Source: Arthrobacter sp. CAU 1506 (GTDB lineage Bacteria > Actinomycetota > Actinomycetes > Actinomycetales > Micrococcaceae). From it: a stretch of DNA of 64,000 nt. Of the stretch, positions 8,368-16,572 are shown piece after piece. Within the stretch, counting starts at the first letter, position 1; each line of letters opens with the position of its first letter. The translations under genes were made by a program, and so were the position numbers. Location of the stretch: contig NZ_SUKC01000002.1 in NCBI RefSeq assembly GCF_005047635.1, positions 124,001-188,000 on the forward strand. The letters run 5' to 3'. Below the pieces are notes generated by a model. That model did not search any database and was not told the origin of the DNA. It was given only the letters and a program-made list of their open reading frames with translations.

Positions 8368-10500
8368 TCAGTTCGCGGCGAGGATCCGCAGCACGTCTTC
8401 GCCGTAGCGCTCCAGTTTGGCGGGTCCCACGCCGGCCAGCTTGGAAAGCTCGGGGAGCGACTGCGGCCTGGCCTCGGCGATCGCCACCAAGGTGGCGTCG
8501 GTGAAGATCACGAAAGCCGGCATCGACGCGCTGCTGGCGGTGTCTTTGCGCCACTCGCGCAGCGCCTCGAACGTCGACTCCTCGTAGGTGGGCGGACAGT
8601 TGTGGCACCTGCCGACCTTGCGCTCCGCACCGCTGCCCAGCAGGGTCCCGCACACCCGGCAAACCGCCGGGGCGGCCTGCTTACGGCGGGCCGGGCGCTG
8701 GCCGGATACGCTGCGAACCGAGGATGATGATGCCGGCCGGAGCCCGTCCAGAAACCGTGACGGCTTGCGGTTGGCGCGGCCGCCCGGAGTCCGGGCCAGC
8801 GACCAGGAGAGCGCCAGATGCTGGCGGGCACGGGTGATGCCGACGTAGAGCAGGCGGCGTTCTTCATCCACGGCCTCGTCGGTATCGGCGAAGGAGATCG
8901 GCATCAGTCCCTCGCTGAGGCCGACCAGGAACACCGCGTCCCATTCCAGGCCCTTGGCCGAGTGCAGCGATGCGAGGGTAACCCCCTGCACCGTGGGAGC
9001 GTGCTGTGCCGCCGCGCGTTCATCCAGTTCGGCGACAAAGTCCAGCATGGTGAACACGCCGCCAGCTGCCGAACCGCGGGCTGCATCCAGTTCATCGGCC
9101 AGCCCCACCAGCGCGGCCAATGATTCCCAGCGCTCACGCACTGCCCCGCCGGCCTGCGGCGCTTCGCGGGTATAGCCCAGGTTCGCCAGCACATCGCGGA
9201 CCAGTTGCGGTACCGGCTCGGTTCCCGCAGCGCGGGACGAAGCGCGCAGCTGCAGGATCGCATCGCGGACCTCCCGACGCTGGAAGAACCGCTCGCCGCC
9301 GCGCAGCTGATAACCGATGCCGGCACTCGCCAAAGCCTGCTCGTAAGCCTGCGACTGGCCATTGGTCCGGAAAAGCACCGCAATTTGGGCGGCCGCCACA
9401 CCGTCGTCGAGCAGACCGCGTATGCGGGTGGCCACCTGCGCCGCCTCCGCCTCGTCGTCGGCGCACTCGGTGAAGGACGGCTCCGGTCCCGCCGGGCGCT
9501 GGGCAATCAGCTCCAGCGGCGTCGGCCAGCTGTCCCCGCCGCGCGACGGCTGCCGGGTGCGGGCGGCCAACAGCGAATTGGCCAGCTGCACCACCTGGGG
9601 TGTTGAACGGTAGTCCCGGACCAGCTTCACCACATCGGCGCCGGGGAAGCGTTTGGTGAACTCCAGCAGATGGCGCGAGGTCGCGCCGGTGAAGGAGTAG
9701 ATGGTCTGGCTGGCGTCGCCGACCACGCACAGTTCGTCGCGGTCACCCAGCCAGAGATCCAGCATCCGCTGCTGCAGCGGCGAAACGTCCTGGTATTCAT
9801 CCACCACGAAGTGCCGGTACTGGTCCCGTACGGCGGCGGCGACCTTTGCGTCCTCTTGCAGGATCCCGACGGTGATCAGCAGGACATCCTCAAAGTCGAT
9901 GATGTTCCGGTCCGTTTTGACGTCCTCGTAGGCCTGGTAGAGCCGCGCCACCGTGGTCTGGTCGTAGCCTGCCGGCGCCGCACGCCCGGCCGCCCGGCGG
10001 ACATAGCTCTCCGGCGTGAGCATGGAGACCTTGGCCCACTCGATTTCGGCGGCGAGGTCGCGGATGGCAGCCCGGTCCGTGGTCAGCCGCAACCGCCGCG
10101 CAGCTTCGGCGATCACGTTGGCCTTGTGGTCCAGCAAACCGGGCAGCGGACCGCCGACCGCCTGCGGCCAGAAGAACTGCAACTGGCGCAGTGCCGCGGC
10201 GTGGAAAGTCCGGGCTTGCACGCCGCCGACGCCTAGGTCACGCAGCCGGGTCCGCATTTCGGCAGCCGCCCGGGCGGTGAAGGTTACCGCCAACACCCGC
10301 TGCGGCTGATACACCCCGGTGTGCACGCCGTAGGCGATCCGGTGGGTAATCGCCCGGGTTTTGCCGGTACCCGCTCCCGCGAGGACGCACAACGGGCCGG
10401 CGAGACTGGTGGCCACCTGCCGCTGTTCCTCGTCCAGCCCGGTCAGGATTTGTTCCTCGAGGCTGCCCTCCGGCCGGGGCACCGCCGCCGCAGCGCTCAT
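8368..10500 (-). CDS. uvrD2: ATP-dependent DNA helicase UvrD2 (SF1A, with HRDC domain)
   Basis: The 710-residue 3'-5' DNA helicase shows Walker A GAGTGKT near residue 42, Walker B DEYQD, GDASQTIYSF (motif III), RDYRST (motif IV), SLHSAKGLEWDAVF (motif V) and VGITRAR (motif VI). A tetracysteine cluster (CRVCG...CHNC) follows the motor and a C-terminal HRDC domain ends the protein; this architecture defines actinobacterial UvrD2 rather than UvrD1/PcrA. The start is the ATG at 10500, which overlaps the nudC stop as ATGA, so translation is coupled. A longer frame to 10719 exists but lies inside nudC. In mycobacteria UvrD2 is essential and its tetracysteine motif matters for unwinding. No whiB7 gene is present beside it, unlike the mycobacterial locus. 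Confidence 0.95.
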   Translation of the reverse strand: MSAAAAVPRPEGSLEEQILTGLDEEQRQVATSLAGPLCVLAGAGTGKTRAITHRIAYGVHTGVYQPQRVLAVTFTARAAAEMRTRLRDLGVGGVQARTFHAAALRQLQFFWPQAVGGPLPGLLDHKANVIAEAARRLRLTTDRAAIRDLAAEIEWAKVSMLTPESYVRRAAGRAAPAGYDQTTVARLYQAYEDVKTDRNIIDFEDVLLITVGILQEDAKVAAAVRDQYRHFVVDEYQDVSPLQQRMLDLWLGDRDELCVVGDASQTIYSFTGATSRHLLEFTKRFPGADVVKLVRDYRSTPQVVQLANSLLAARTRQPSRGGDSWPTPLELIAQRPAGPEPSFTECADDEAEAAQVATRIRGLLDDGVAAAQIAVLFRTNGQSQAYEQALASAGIGYQLRGGERFFQRREVRDAILQLRASSRAAGTEPVPQLVRDVLANLGYTREAPQAGGAVRERWESLAALVGLADELDAARGSAAGGVFTMLDFVAELDERAAAQHAPTVQGVTLASLHSAKGLEWDAVFLVGLSEGLMPISFADTDEAVDEERRLLYVGITRARQHLALSWSLARTPGGRANRKPSRFLDGLRPASSSSVRSVSGQRPARRKQAAPAVCRVCGTLLGSGAERKVGRCHNCPPTYEESTFEALREWRKDTASSASMPAFVIFTDATLVAIAEARPQSLPELSKLAGVGPAKLERYGEDVLRILAAN

Positions 10501-11444
10501 TGCCCGGCCTGCGGCAGCTCGCCGCCGTACCAGTGCTCGATCAGCGCGCGGGCAATGGAGATGCCGCTGGCGACCTGGACCTCGTCGGCCTTCAGCGCCG
10601 CGGCCAGTTCCGCACGGCTGAACCAGCGTGTGTCCAGGATCTCCACCCCATCCGGCACGGAAACCGCGTTGGTTGCCACGGCGGTGAAACCGATCATTAA
10701 CGACGCCGGGAACGGCCACGGCTGGGAGCCAAGATACGTGGGCGAATGCACCACGACGCCGGACTCCTCCTCAATCTCTCGCACCACCGCCGCCTCCAGC
10801 GACTCCCCGGGTTCCACGAATCCGGCCAAGGTGGAATAGCGGCTGGCCGGCCACGCGCTGTTGCGGCCCAACAGCAGCCGATCGTCCTCGTCAATCACTG
10901 AAACGATGATCGCGGGGTCGGTGCGCGGGAAGTGCTGGCTGCCGTCGGCGGGGCAGCTGCGAACCCAGCCGCCTTGCTCGATTTCCGTACGCTGCCCGCA
11001 GCGCGGACAGTGCGTGTGCGTCAGATGCCAATTGGAGATGGCCAGGGCTTCCACGAACAGTCCGGCGTCCTGGGCCGAGAGCTCCGCTGCCACATCGCGC
11101 AGGCTCAGCCACTCGCCGTCGTACGCCTCCGGTTCCGCGCCTTCGGGCAGGACGGACAACACAATCTCGGTGCCGACCGGTACGTCCGCCCCTTCCACCG
11201 CCCGGCCCAGGTAGACGGACAGCTCGGTGGCGGCCCGTTCGCGGCTCGGGAACAGCGCGATCCGGCCGCCGCGGACCAGCGTTTTGCCGTTTGCGATAAG
11301 CATCACATAGGTGCTGTCGCTGCCCCAGATGCCGTCCAGCAGGCCGGGGTGGCTGCGCCGTTCGCAGCCGCGGTCCATGGTGGTGCGCGCCAGCATCAAC
11401 TGGCCCAGCGGCGGGAACCCGGCGGAGGCGGTGCTAAGACTCAT
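10497..11444 (-). CDS. nudC: NAD(H) pyrophosphatase NudC (Nudix hydrolase)
   Basis: The 315-residue protein hydrolyses NADH to NMNH and AMP, and related enzymes remove NAD caps from RNA. Visible are a zinc-ribbon region (C146, C149, C164; the fourth ligand is not a Cys, the next residues being PADGSQH), the Nudix box at 208-230 (GFVEPGES...REIEEESG) and the diagnostic SQPWPFPxS motif at 240-248. The start ATG has no Shine-Dalgarno, but TACGGT ends 7 nt before it, so the mRNA is probably leaderless. The gene is first of a two-gene unit with uvrD2. Confidence 0.95.
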   Translation of the reverse strand: MSLSTASAGFPPLGQLMLARTTMDRGCERRSHPGLLDGIWGSDSTYVMLIANGKTLVRGGRIALFPSRERAATELSVYLGRAVEGADVPVGTEIVLSVLPEGAEPEAYDGEWLSLRDVAAELSAQDAGLFVEALAISNWHLTHTHCPRCGQRTEIEQGGWVRSCPADGSQHFPRTDPAIIVSVIDEDDRLLLGRNSAWPASRYSTLAGFVEPGESLEAAVVREIEEESGVVVHSPTYLGSQPWPFPASLMIGFTAVATNAVSVPDGVEILDTRWFSRAELAAALKADEVQVASGISIARALIEHWYGGELPQAGQ

Positions 11445-11450
11445 GCATCT

Positions 11451-11456
11451 ACCGTA
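11451..11456 (-). promoter_or_regulatory. -10 box TACGGT, leaderless start of nudC
   Basis: TACGGT followed by AGATGC and then ATG on the minus strand places the predicted +1 at the start codon. Confidence 0.5.
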
Positions 11457-11606
11457 CTCACCGCGCGGCCCGGACCGTTATTCGGACAGCGGCTTCTGTG
11501 GAATGCCCGACGGCGGTGGGCTCGGGTGCAGCTTGCGACACCGTTCCGGCGACTCGCCGCGGCCGTGGACCGGCTGCCGGTACCGGTTGCACGTACGGTG
11601 GACTAC

Positions 11607-13172
11607 GTGAGAAAGACACCTCTGGAGCTGGCGGCGATAGCCAGCGCGGCCGTACCCGGGTTGACGCCCACGGGCGTTGCCGGCTTGCCAGACGATGCTG
11701 CGGATTTCCAGTCCGCTGTGCTCACCGACTCGGCCGGCAAGCGGTGGCGGGTGCGTTCGCCCAAGCACGCCGAGGCCAGCATGCGGCTGGAAACGGAGCT
11801 GCTGGTGCTCCGCGCCTTCTCCCCTGCCATCCGTGCAGAGTTGCCCTTCCAGGTGCCCACTGTCGCCGGAACCGTGCAACAGACCGAACTGCGCACGTTT
11901 GTCTACAACCACGTGCCCGGCAGCACGCTCGGGCTGGAGGCGCTGGTCGCCTCCGGTGCCTCCGTCCCGGTGTCGATCGGACGGGCAACCGCCGGCATCC
12001 ACGATCTGCCGCCGTCCATGGTCGACGCCGCCGACCTGCCCAGTTACACCGCGGACCAGTTCCGCCAGCGCAAGCTCAACGAACTGGACCAGGCCGCCAC
12101 CACCGGCAAAATACCGCCCGCCCTGCTGCGCCGCTGGGAGCACGCCCTGGAAGACGTGGCCCTGTGGAAGTTCAACCCGTGCGTGGTGCACGGTGACCTG
12201 CATGAAGACAACCTGCTGGTCCATGACGCCAGTGTCTCCTCGGTGACCGGTTGGACCGACCTGCGCATCGGCGATCCGGCCGACGACTTTGCCTGGCTGG
12301 TGGCCGTGCACGAGCAGTCGTTCGCCGACGTCGTCCTGGAGTCCTACCGGAAGTACCGCAAGGATCCGGTGGACCCCCACTTGATGCGCAGGGCAGCGCT
12401 GGCCGCTGAATTCGCCTTGGCGCAGTGGCTGGTCCGGGGTCTGGCAGCGGACGACCAGGCAATGGTGGATGAAGCCGTGGAGATGCTGAACGAACTCGAA
12501 TCGGACGTTGCGGAACACGGCGGCCAGCCCATCAGCGTCACCGCTCCCCCGCCGCCGGCCGTCCCCCCGACCATCCTCGCGGCAGCGCCGGAGCCGGAGA
12601 CCGCAGGTGCCTCTGCGGGCGCCGCCGGCGCGGCGAGCGCTGCTCCCACGGCCATGCCGGAGGACGGCGATTCAACGGGCGCCGCTCAGGACAAGGTTGG
12701 AGAATCCGGTTCCGCCGCGAACGAGAACTCTTCAGCGGGGGGCGGGACTCCCGCCGCCATCGACGGTCCCCGCGTGCACCTTTCCAGCGGTGCCGGTCAC
12801 GGGAAAGTGACCCTGCTCCCGGTTGAGGAACCGGCGGCCGACGCAGGTGCGTCGACAGCGCCCACGGGCTTGCCCGCCAGCCAGGCTCCTGCCGGCCATA
12901 ATCCGGGCGCCGCCCCTCCGGCTGACGTGGCTCCTGCCGGCCAGGCTACGTCCGGCGATACTCCGGTCGCCGCCCCTCCGGCTGACGTGGCTCCCGGTGG
13001 CCACGCTCCGTCCGGCCACACGCTGTCCGGCCAGGAGAGCAGCGCACCAGAGAGCAACAGTCCGGAAAACAGCGGTCCGCGCCCGGCAGAATCTCCCAAC
13101 CGGGAAGATGCCCCGGAAACCGGCCCCGCGTCGGTCGATACCACAGCTTTGCCGGTCATCAACCAGCAGTGA
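11607..13172 (+). CDS. Aminoglycoside/macrolide phosphotransferase-like kinase with repetitive tail
   Basis: The 521-residue protein has a protein-kinase-like fold in residues 1-330. Brenner's motif VHGDLHEDN (194-202) carries the catalytic Asp, and the metal-binding loop reads GDPADDFAWL after GWTDLR. This is the APH/choline kinase superfamily; the small-molecule substrate is unknown and a resistance role cannot be inferred. Residues 331-521 are a low-complexity Ala/Pro/Gly/Ser tail that contains two near-identical 20-residue repeats. I chose GTG 11607 (VRKTPLEL); the frame is open much further upstream but only as a shadow of nudC. It faces adnB convergently with a 43-bp gap. Confidence 0.8.
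   Translation: MRKTPLELAAIASAAVPGLTPTGVAGLPDDAADFQSAVLTDSAGKRWRVRSPKHAEASMRLETELLVLRAFSPAIRAELPFQVPTVAGTVQQTELRTFVYNHVPGSTLGLEALVASGASVPVSIGRATAGIHDLPPSMVDAADLPSYTADQFRQRKLNELDQAATTGKIPPALLRRWEHALEDVALWKFNPCVVHGDLHEDNLLVHDASVSSVTGWTDLRIGDPADDFAWLVAVHEQSFADVVLESYRKYRKDPVDPHLMRRAALAAEFALAQWLVRGLAADDQAMVDEAVEMLNELESDVAEHGGQPISVTAPPPPAVPPTILAAAPEPETAGASAGAAGAASAAPTAMPEDGDSTGAAQDKVGESGSAANENSSAGGGTPAAIDGPRVHLSSGAGHGKVTLLPVEEPAADAGASTAPTGLPASQAPAGHNPGAAPPADVAPAGQATSGDTPVAAPPADVAPGGHAPSGHTLSGQESSAPESNSPENSGPRPAESPNREDAPETGPASVDTTALPVINQQ
12901..13020 (+). repeat. Two tandem 60-bp repeats inside the phosphotransferase gene
   Basis: 12901-12960 and 12961-13020 share a core of 22 identical bases at the same phase (12909-12930 and 12969-12990) and similar ends. 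Each encodes a 20-residue Ala/Pro/Gly unit containing APPADVAP. A more diverged partial copy precedes them. Confidence 0.75.
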
Positions 13173-13215
13173 CCGGCGCCGCGGCAGCCGTCGCCGCGAC
13201 CGCCGGGCCGGGCTT

Positions 13216-16200
13216 CTAGGCGTAGGCCCGGAGCACGGCCGCTTCCAGTTCCTCTTCACCGGCGAGATCGTGCGGTCTCACCAGCTTGTCCTGGGGCACG
13301 TAGTAGAACGCGGCCTTGACCTGGTCCAGATCGAAACCCTGCAGCCTGGCCCACGCGAGCCGGTAGACAGCCAGCTGCACCGACTTGACGGCCAACTGCC
13401 GGCCTGTCGGCGCCGTGCCGGTCTTCCAGTCAATAAGGTCCCAGCAGCCGTCGGCATCGCGGAAGACGGCGTCGATGCGCCCGCGCACCACCACGTCGCC
13501 GACCCGGGTCTCCACGGGTACCTCGATGGCTGTCGGCACCCGGTCGGCCCATTCGGAGTTCTTGAACGTTGTGATCAGCCCGTCCAGGTCGTACGCTTCG
13601 TCGACGTAGGAGTCGGCCGCCCCCGGATACTCCTCGAGGTCCAGCATTCCGGTGGTACCGAAGAATTCCTCGATCCAACCGTGGAAGGCCGTGCCCTTCC
13701 TGGCTGCCATGCCTGGCTTGCGCGGCACCGGGCGGCGCAGGCGCCGTGTGACTTCGTCCGGATCGTCGGCCAGGTCCACCAGCAGCGAAGCCGAGATGTG
13801 TGCGGGCAACTGCACTTCTCCCGCCGTTGGCGCGGCATTATGCCGCTCCAGTAGCAGCCTGGCTTCATGCGCCCAGGCCGAATCCGCGGGCGGCGTGCGG
13901 TCCTGCGCGAGCGATTCGAGAACCGACTGCGCTGCTTGTTCCATCGCTGCGCGGCGGCCGGCACGTTGCCGCTGCGGGACTCCGTTGCGGTAGATCCGCG
14001 GCCCTTCCAGTGGGTCGTAGGGCCACAGGGCCGCTTCCACTTCGGCGCGGAACGGGTTCTCCGGCCCAAGATCCTCTTCCTGCACCCACTGCGCCACCTG
14101 CACCGTGCCGGGTTCGCTCTGCGATAACTCGTGCAGTTCGGCCAGAAAGACGGAGGTGGCCGTCGGCTTTACCTTGCTGCCGGACCAGCCGGCGGAACTG
14201 CAGACCAGCAGGTGTTTGGCGCGGGTGTAGGCCACGTAGGCCAGCCGGCGCTCTTCGTCTTCACCGTGGGCTTGGACATCCGCTTTGTAATCCGCTTCCG
14301 CGTTCAACCAGGACAGCTGGTCCGGCTGATCGGTGTCCCACTGGGGCAGGTCGGAGCGGTCGCCGCGCAACGGCCAGGGCAGCGCGGCGTGGCCGCTGCT
14401 CCACCGGCTGTCCGACGACGAGGGGAAAGCGCCGTCGTTGAGCCCGGGCACGAAGACCGCATCCCACTCCAGCCCCTTGGACGCGTGGACGGTGAGCAGT
14501 TGCACGGCATCATGCCGGACATCCACCTGGGCCATGTCCAGGCCGCCTTCCTCGGCGGCGGCGGCCTCCAGCCAGGCGAGGAAGGCGAGCAGGTCCACGC
14601 GTTGTGAGGTCTGCATGAAGGCAGCCGCGGCGTCATGGAAAGCATCAAGATTGCGCCGCGCCTGGTGGATGCTCTGGCCGGGTTTGGAGGCGACCTCGAT
14701 GTCCAGCAGCATGGTGCGCTCCACTTCACCCAACAGCAGGGTCAGGTCATCGCCGATGAAGCTGCGCAGGTAGCGGACCTCGTCCGCCAGACGTGCCAGC
14801 CGCTCGAGCGCGGCAGGCGTCAACGAGCGTCCATAGCGGGAGGTCCATCCCGGCCTGGGCAGCCGGTCGAGGGCCTCGATCAGGGACGCAGACTCGGCCA
14901 GGTCGTGTTCGACGACGGTTTCCGTTGCCCCCTCATCGCGGTCCAGCTCCGGGGCTTCGCCGGCCCGGACGGCGCTCAGGCGCTGGCGCTCCAGGTCGCG
15001 CGACCAGTCGGCCAAGGCCATGAGGTCGGCGGGGCCGATCCGCCATCGGGCACCGGCCAGCAGCCGCATGAGTGCATCGGAGCGTCCCGGATCTGCCAGC
15101 ACCCGCAGCGTGGCCACGAGGTCCACGATGTCCGGCTGGGCCAACAGTCCGGCCAGCCCGACAATTTCGTAGGGAATGCCGCGTTCGTCCAGGGCCTTGG
15201 CGATCCCGGGGATTTGGGCCCGCCGCCGGCACAAAACCGCGGCGCTGACCTGCTCCGCCCGGCCGGTTTCCGGGTCCCTGGCGAAGACCGTCTTCCTCGC
15301 ACGTTCGATCGCGTCGGCAACGGCATTGGTTTCGTCCGCCTCCGTCGCGTACCGCCCCAGCACCACAGTCCCTTCCGTGGCTCCGGGCCGGGGGCGCAGC
15401 GGCGGGACACTGATCCTGCCGGGACGCGGCCGGTTCGGGTCTTCCCTGTTCAGCGGCGAGGAAATCCGGTTGGCCATCCGCAGGATGTTTTCGCTGTTGC
15501 GCCAAGCAACGGTCAGGAACCCGGCCGGAGCGGGGGCACGGCGTCCGTCGTCGTCCACCAGCGGGAATTGCTCTTGGAAAGCGAAGAGTTGGCCGGTTGA
15601 AGCACCGCGGAAGCCGTAGATGGACTGGTTGGGGTCCCCCACCGCGGTCACGGCGTGCCCGTCGCCGAACAGTTCGGAGAACAACACCATCTGCGCGTGC
15701 GAGGTGTCCTGGAATTCATCCAGCAACACCACCTTGTAGCGGCTGCGTTCGAGCTCGCGGGCCTGCGGCACTTCCCGGGCGATGCGGGCGGCCAGCGAGA
15801 CCAGGTCGCCGTAGTCCAGGACACCGCGTTCCCGCTTGGCGCGGTTGTACGCGCCGGCGAGGCCCGCCACGGTGATCCGTGTCCGCAGCCGATCCAGCAG
15901 TTTCCGCACGTCCTGCTTGGCCGGCTTGGTGCTGCCGTCCACATAAGGGAGGGCGGCCATCCGCTCCACCTCCGCCGCCAGGTAATCGGCCGCCTGCTCA
16001 GGGGTCACCAGATGCTCCGAGCATTCTCCGGCGAACTGCATGACGGAGCCGACCAGCGTCGACTTGGCGGCGGCCAAGTGTTCGATCGGGCCGTCATAGG
16101 CTTCCACAACGTGGCTGGCCAGTTGCCAGGACTGCGCCGTGCCCAGCAAGACCACGTCGCGTTCAATGCCCAGACGCAGCCCGTAGTCGCTGACCAAGCC

Positions 16201-16572
16201 GTTGGCATATGAGTGGTAGGTGGAGACCTTGGGCTCCACGAACCCGGCGGCGTTGTCCGGCTCCTGCGGCAGCAGCCCCTTGCGGTCCAGCCTGGCCAGC
16301 TGGGCGCGGATCCGGGCGGCAAGTTCCCCGGCGGCCTTGCGGGTAAAGGTGACCCCGAGGATTTCGTCCGGCCGGACCAGTCCGTTGGCCACGAGCCAGA
16401 CGACGCGGTCGGCCATGGTGGCCGTCTTGCCGGATCCGGCGCCGGCTATGACCAGCAGCGGCTGCAGCGGGGAACTGATGATGGCGGACTGTTCCTCGGT
16501 GGGCAGATGCTGGCCCAGCGAACCGGCAAGTTCTTCCGGGGTGTAGGTGGTGGTGACCGATCCGATGCTCAC
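13216..16572 (-). CDS. adnB: Motor-nuclease subunit AdnB of the AdnAB double-strand-break resection machine
   Basis: The 1118-residue protein fuses an N-terminal UvrD-like motor to a C-terminal RecB-like nuclease. Motor motifs are canonical: IAGAGSGKTA (Walker A), LLDEFQDTS (Walker B), GDPNQSIYGFRGA, VHASKGLEWD and VAYTRAK. The nuclease shows a His in GTAFHGWIEE and the PD-(D/E)xK core GRIDAVF...IDWKTG with D1048 and K1050, then QLAVYRLAW. A complete motor marks it as the AdnB-type translocating subunit. GTG 16572 overlaps the adnA stop (GTGA), so the two subunits are translationally coupled. AdnAB replaces RecBCD/AddAB in Actinobacteria. Confidence 0.93.
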   Translation of the reverse strand: MSIGSVTTTYTPEELAGSLGQHLPTEEQSAIISSPLQPLLVIAGAGSGKTATMADRVVWLVANGLVRPDEILGVTFTRKAAGELAARIRAQLARLDRKGLLPQEPDNAAGFVEPKVSTYHSYANGLVSDYGLRLGIERDVVLLGTAQSWQLASHVVEAYDGPIEHLAAAKSTLVGSVMQFAGECSEHLVTPEQAADYLAAEVERMAALPYVDGSTKPAKQDVRKLLDRLRTRITVAGLAGAYNRAKRERGVLDYGDLVSLAARIAREVPQARELERSRYKVVLLDEFQDTSHAQMVLFSELFGDGHAVTAVGDPNQSIYGFRGASTGQLFAFQEQFPLVDDDGRRAPAPAGFLTVAWRNSENILRMANRISSPLNREDPNRPRPGRISVPPLRPRPGATEGTVVLGRYATEADETNAVADAIERARKTVFARDPETGRAEQVSAAVLCRRRAQIPGIAKALDERGIPYEIVGLAGLLAQPDIVDLVATLRVLADPGRSDALMRLLAGARWRIGPADLMALADWSRDLERQRLSAVRAGEAPELDRDEGATETVVEHDLAESASLIEALDRLPRPGWTSRYGRSLTPAALERLARLADEVRYLRSFIGDDLTLLLGEVERTMLLDIEVASKPGQSIHQARRNLDAFHDAAAAFMQTSQRVDLLAFLAWLEAAAAEEGGLDMAQVDVRHDAVQLLTVHASKGLEWDAVFVPGLNDGAFPSSSDSRWSSGHAALPWPLRGDRSDLPQWDTDQPDQLSWLNAEADYKADVQAHGEDEERRLAYVAYTRAKHLLVCSSAGWSGSKVKPTATSVFLAELHELSQSEPGTVQVAQWVQEEDLGPENPFRAEVEAALWPYDPLEGPRIYRNGVPQRQRAGRRAAMEQAAQSVLESLAQDRTPPADSAWAHEARLLLERHNAAPTAGEVQLPAHISASLLVDLADDPDEVTRRLRRPVPRKPGMAARKGTAFHGWIEEFFGTTGMLDLEEYPGAADSYVDEAYDLDGLITTFKNSEWADRVPTAIEVPVETRVGDVVVRGRIDAVFRDADGCWDLIDWKTGTAPTGRQLAVKSVQLAVYRLAWARLQGFDLDQVKAAFYYVPQDKLVRPHDLAGEEELEAAVLRAYA

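Noticed and set aside
11607-13172. Antibiotic-resistance gene
   Set aside because: The fold is APH-like, but the superfamily is broad and neither context nor signs of transfer suggest resistance.
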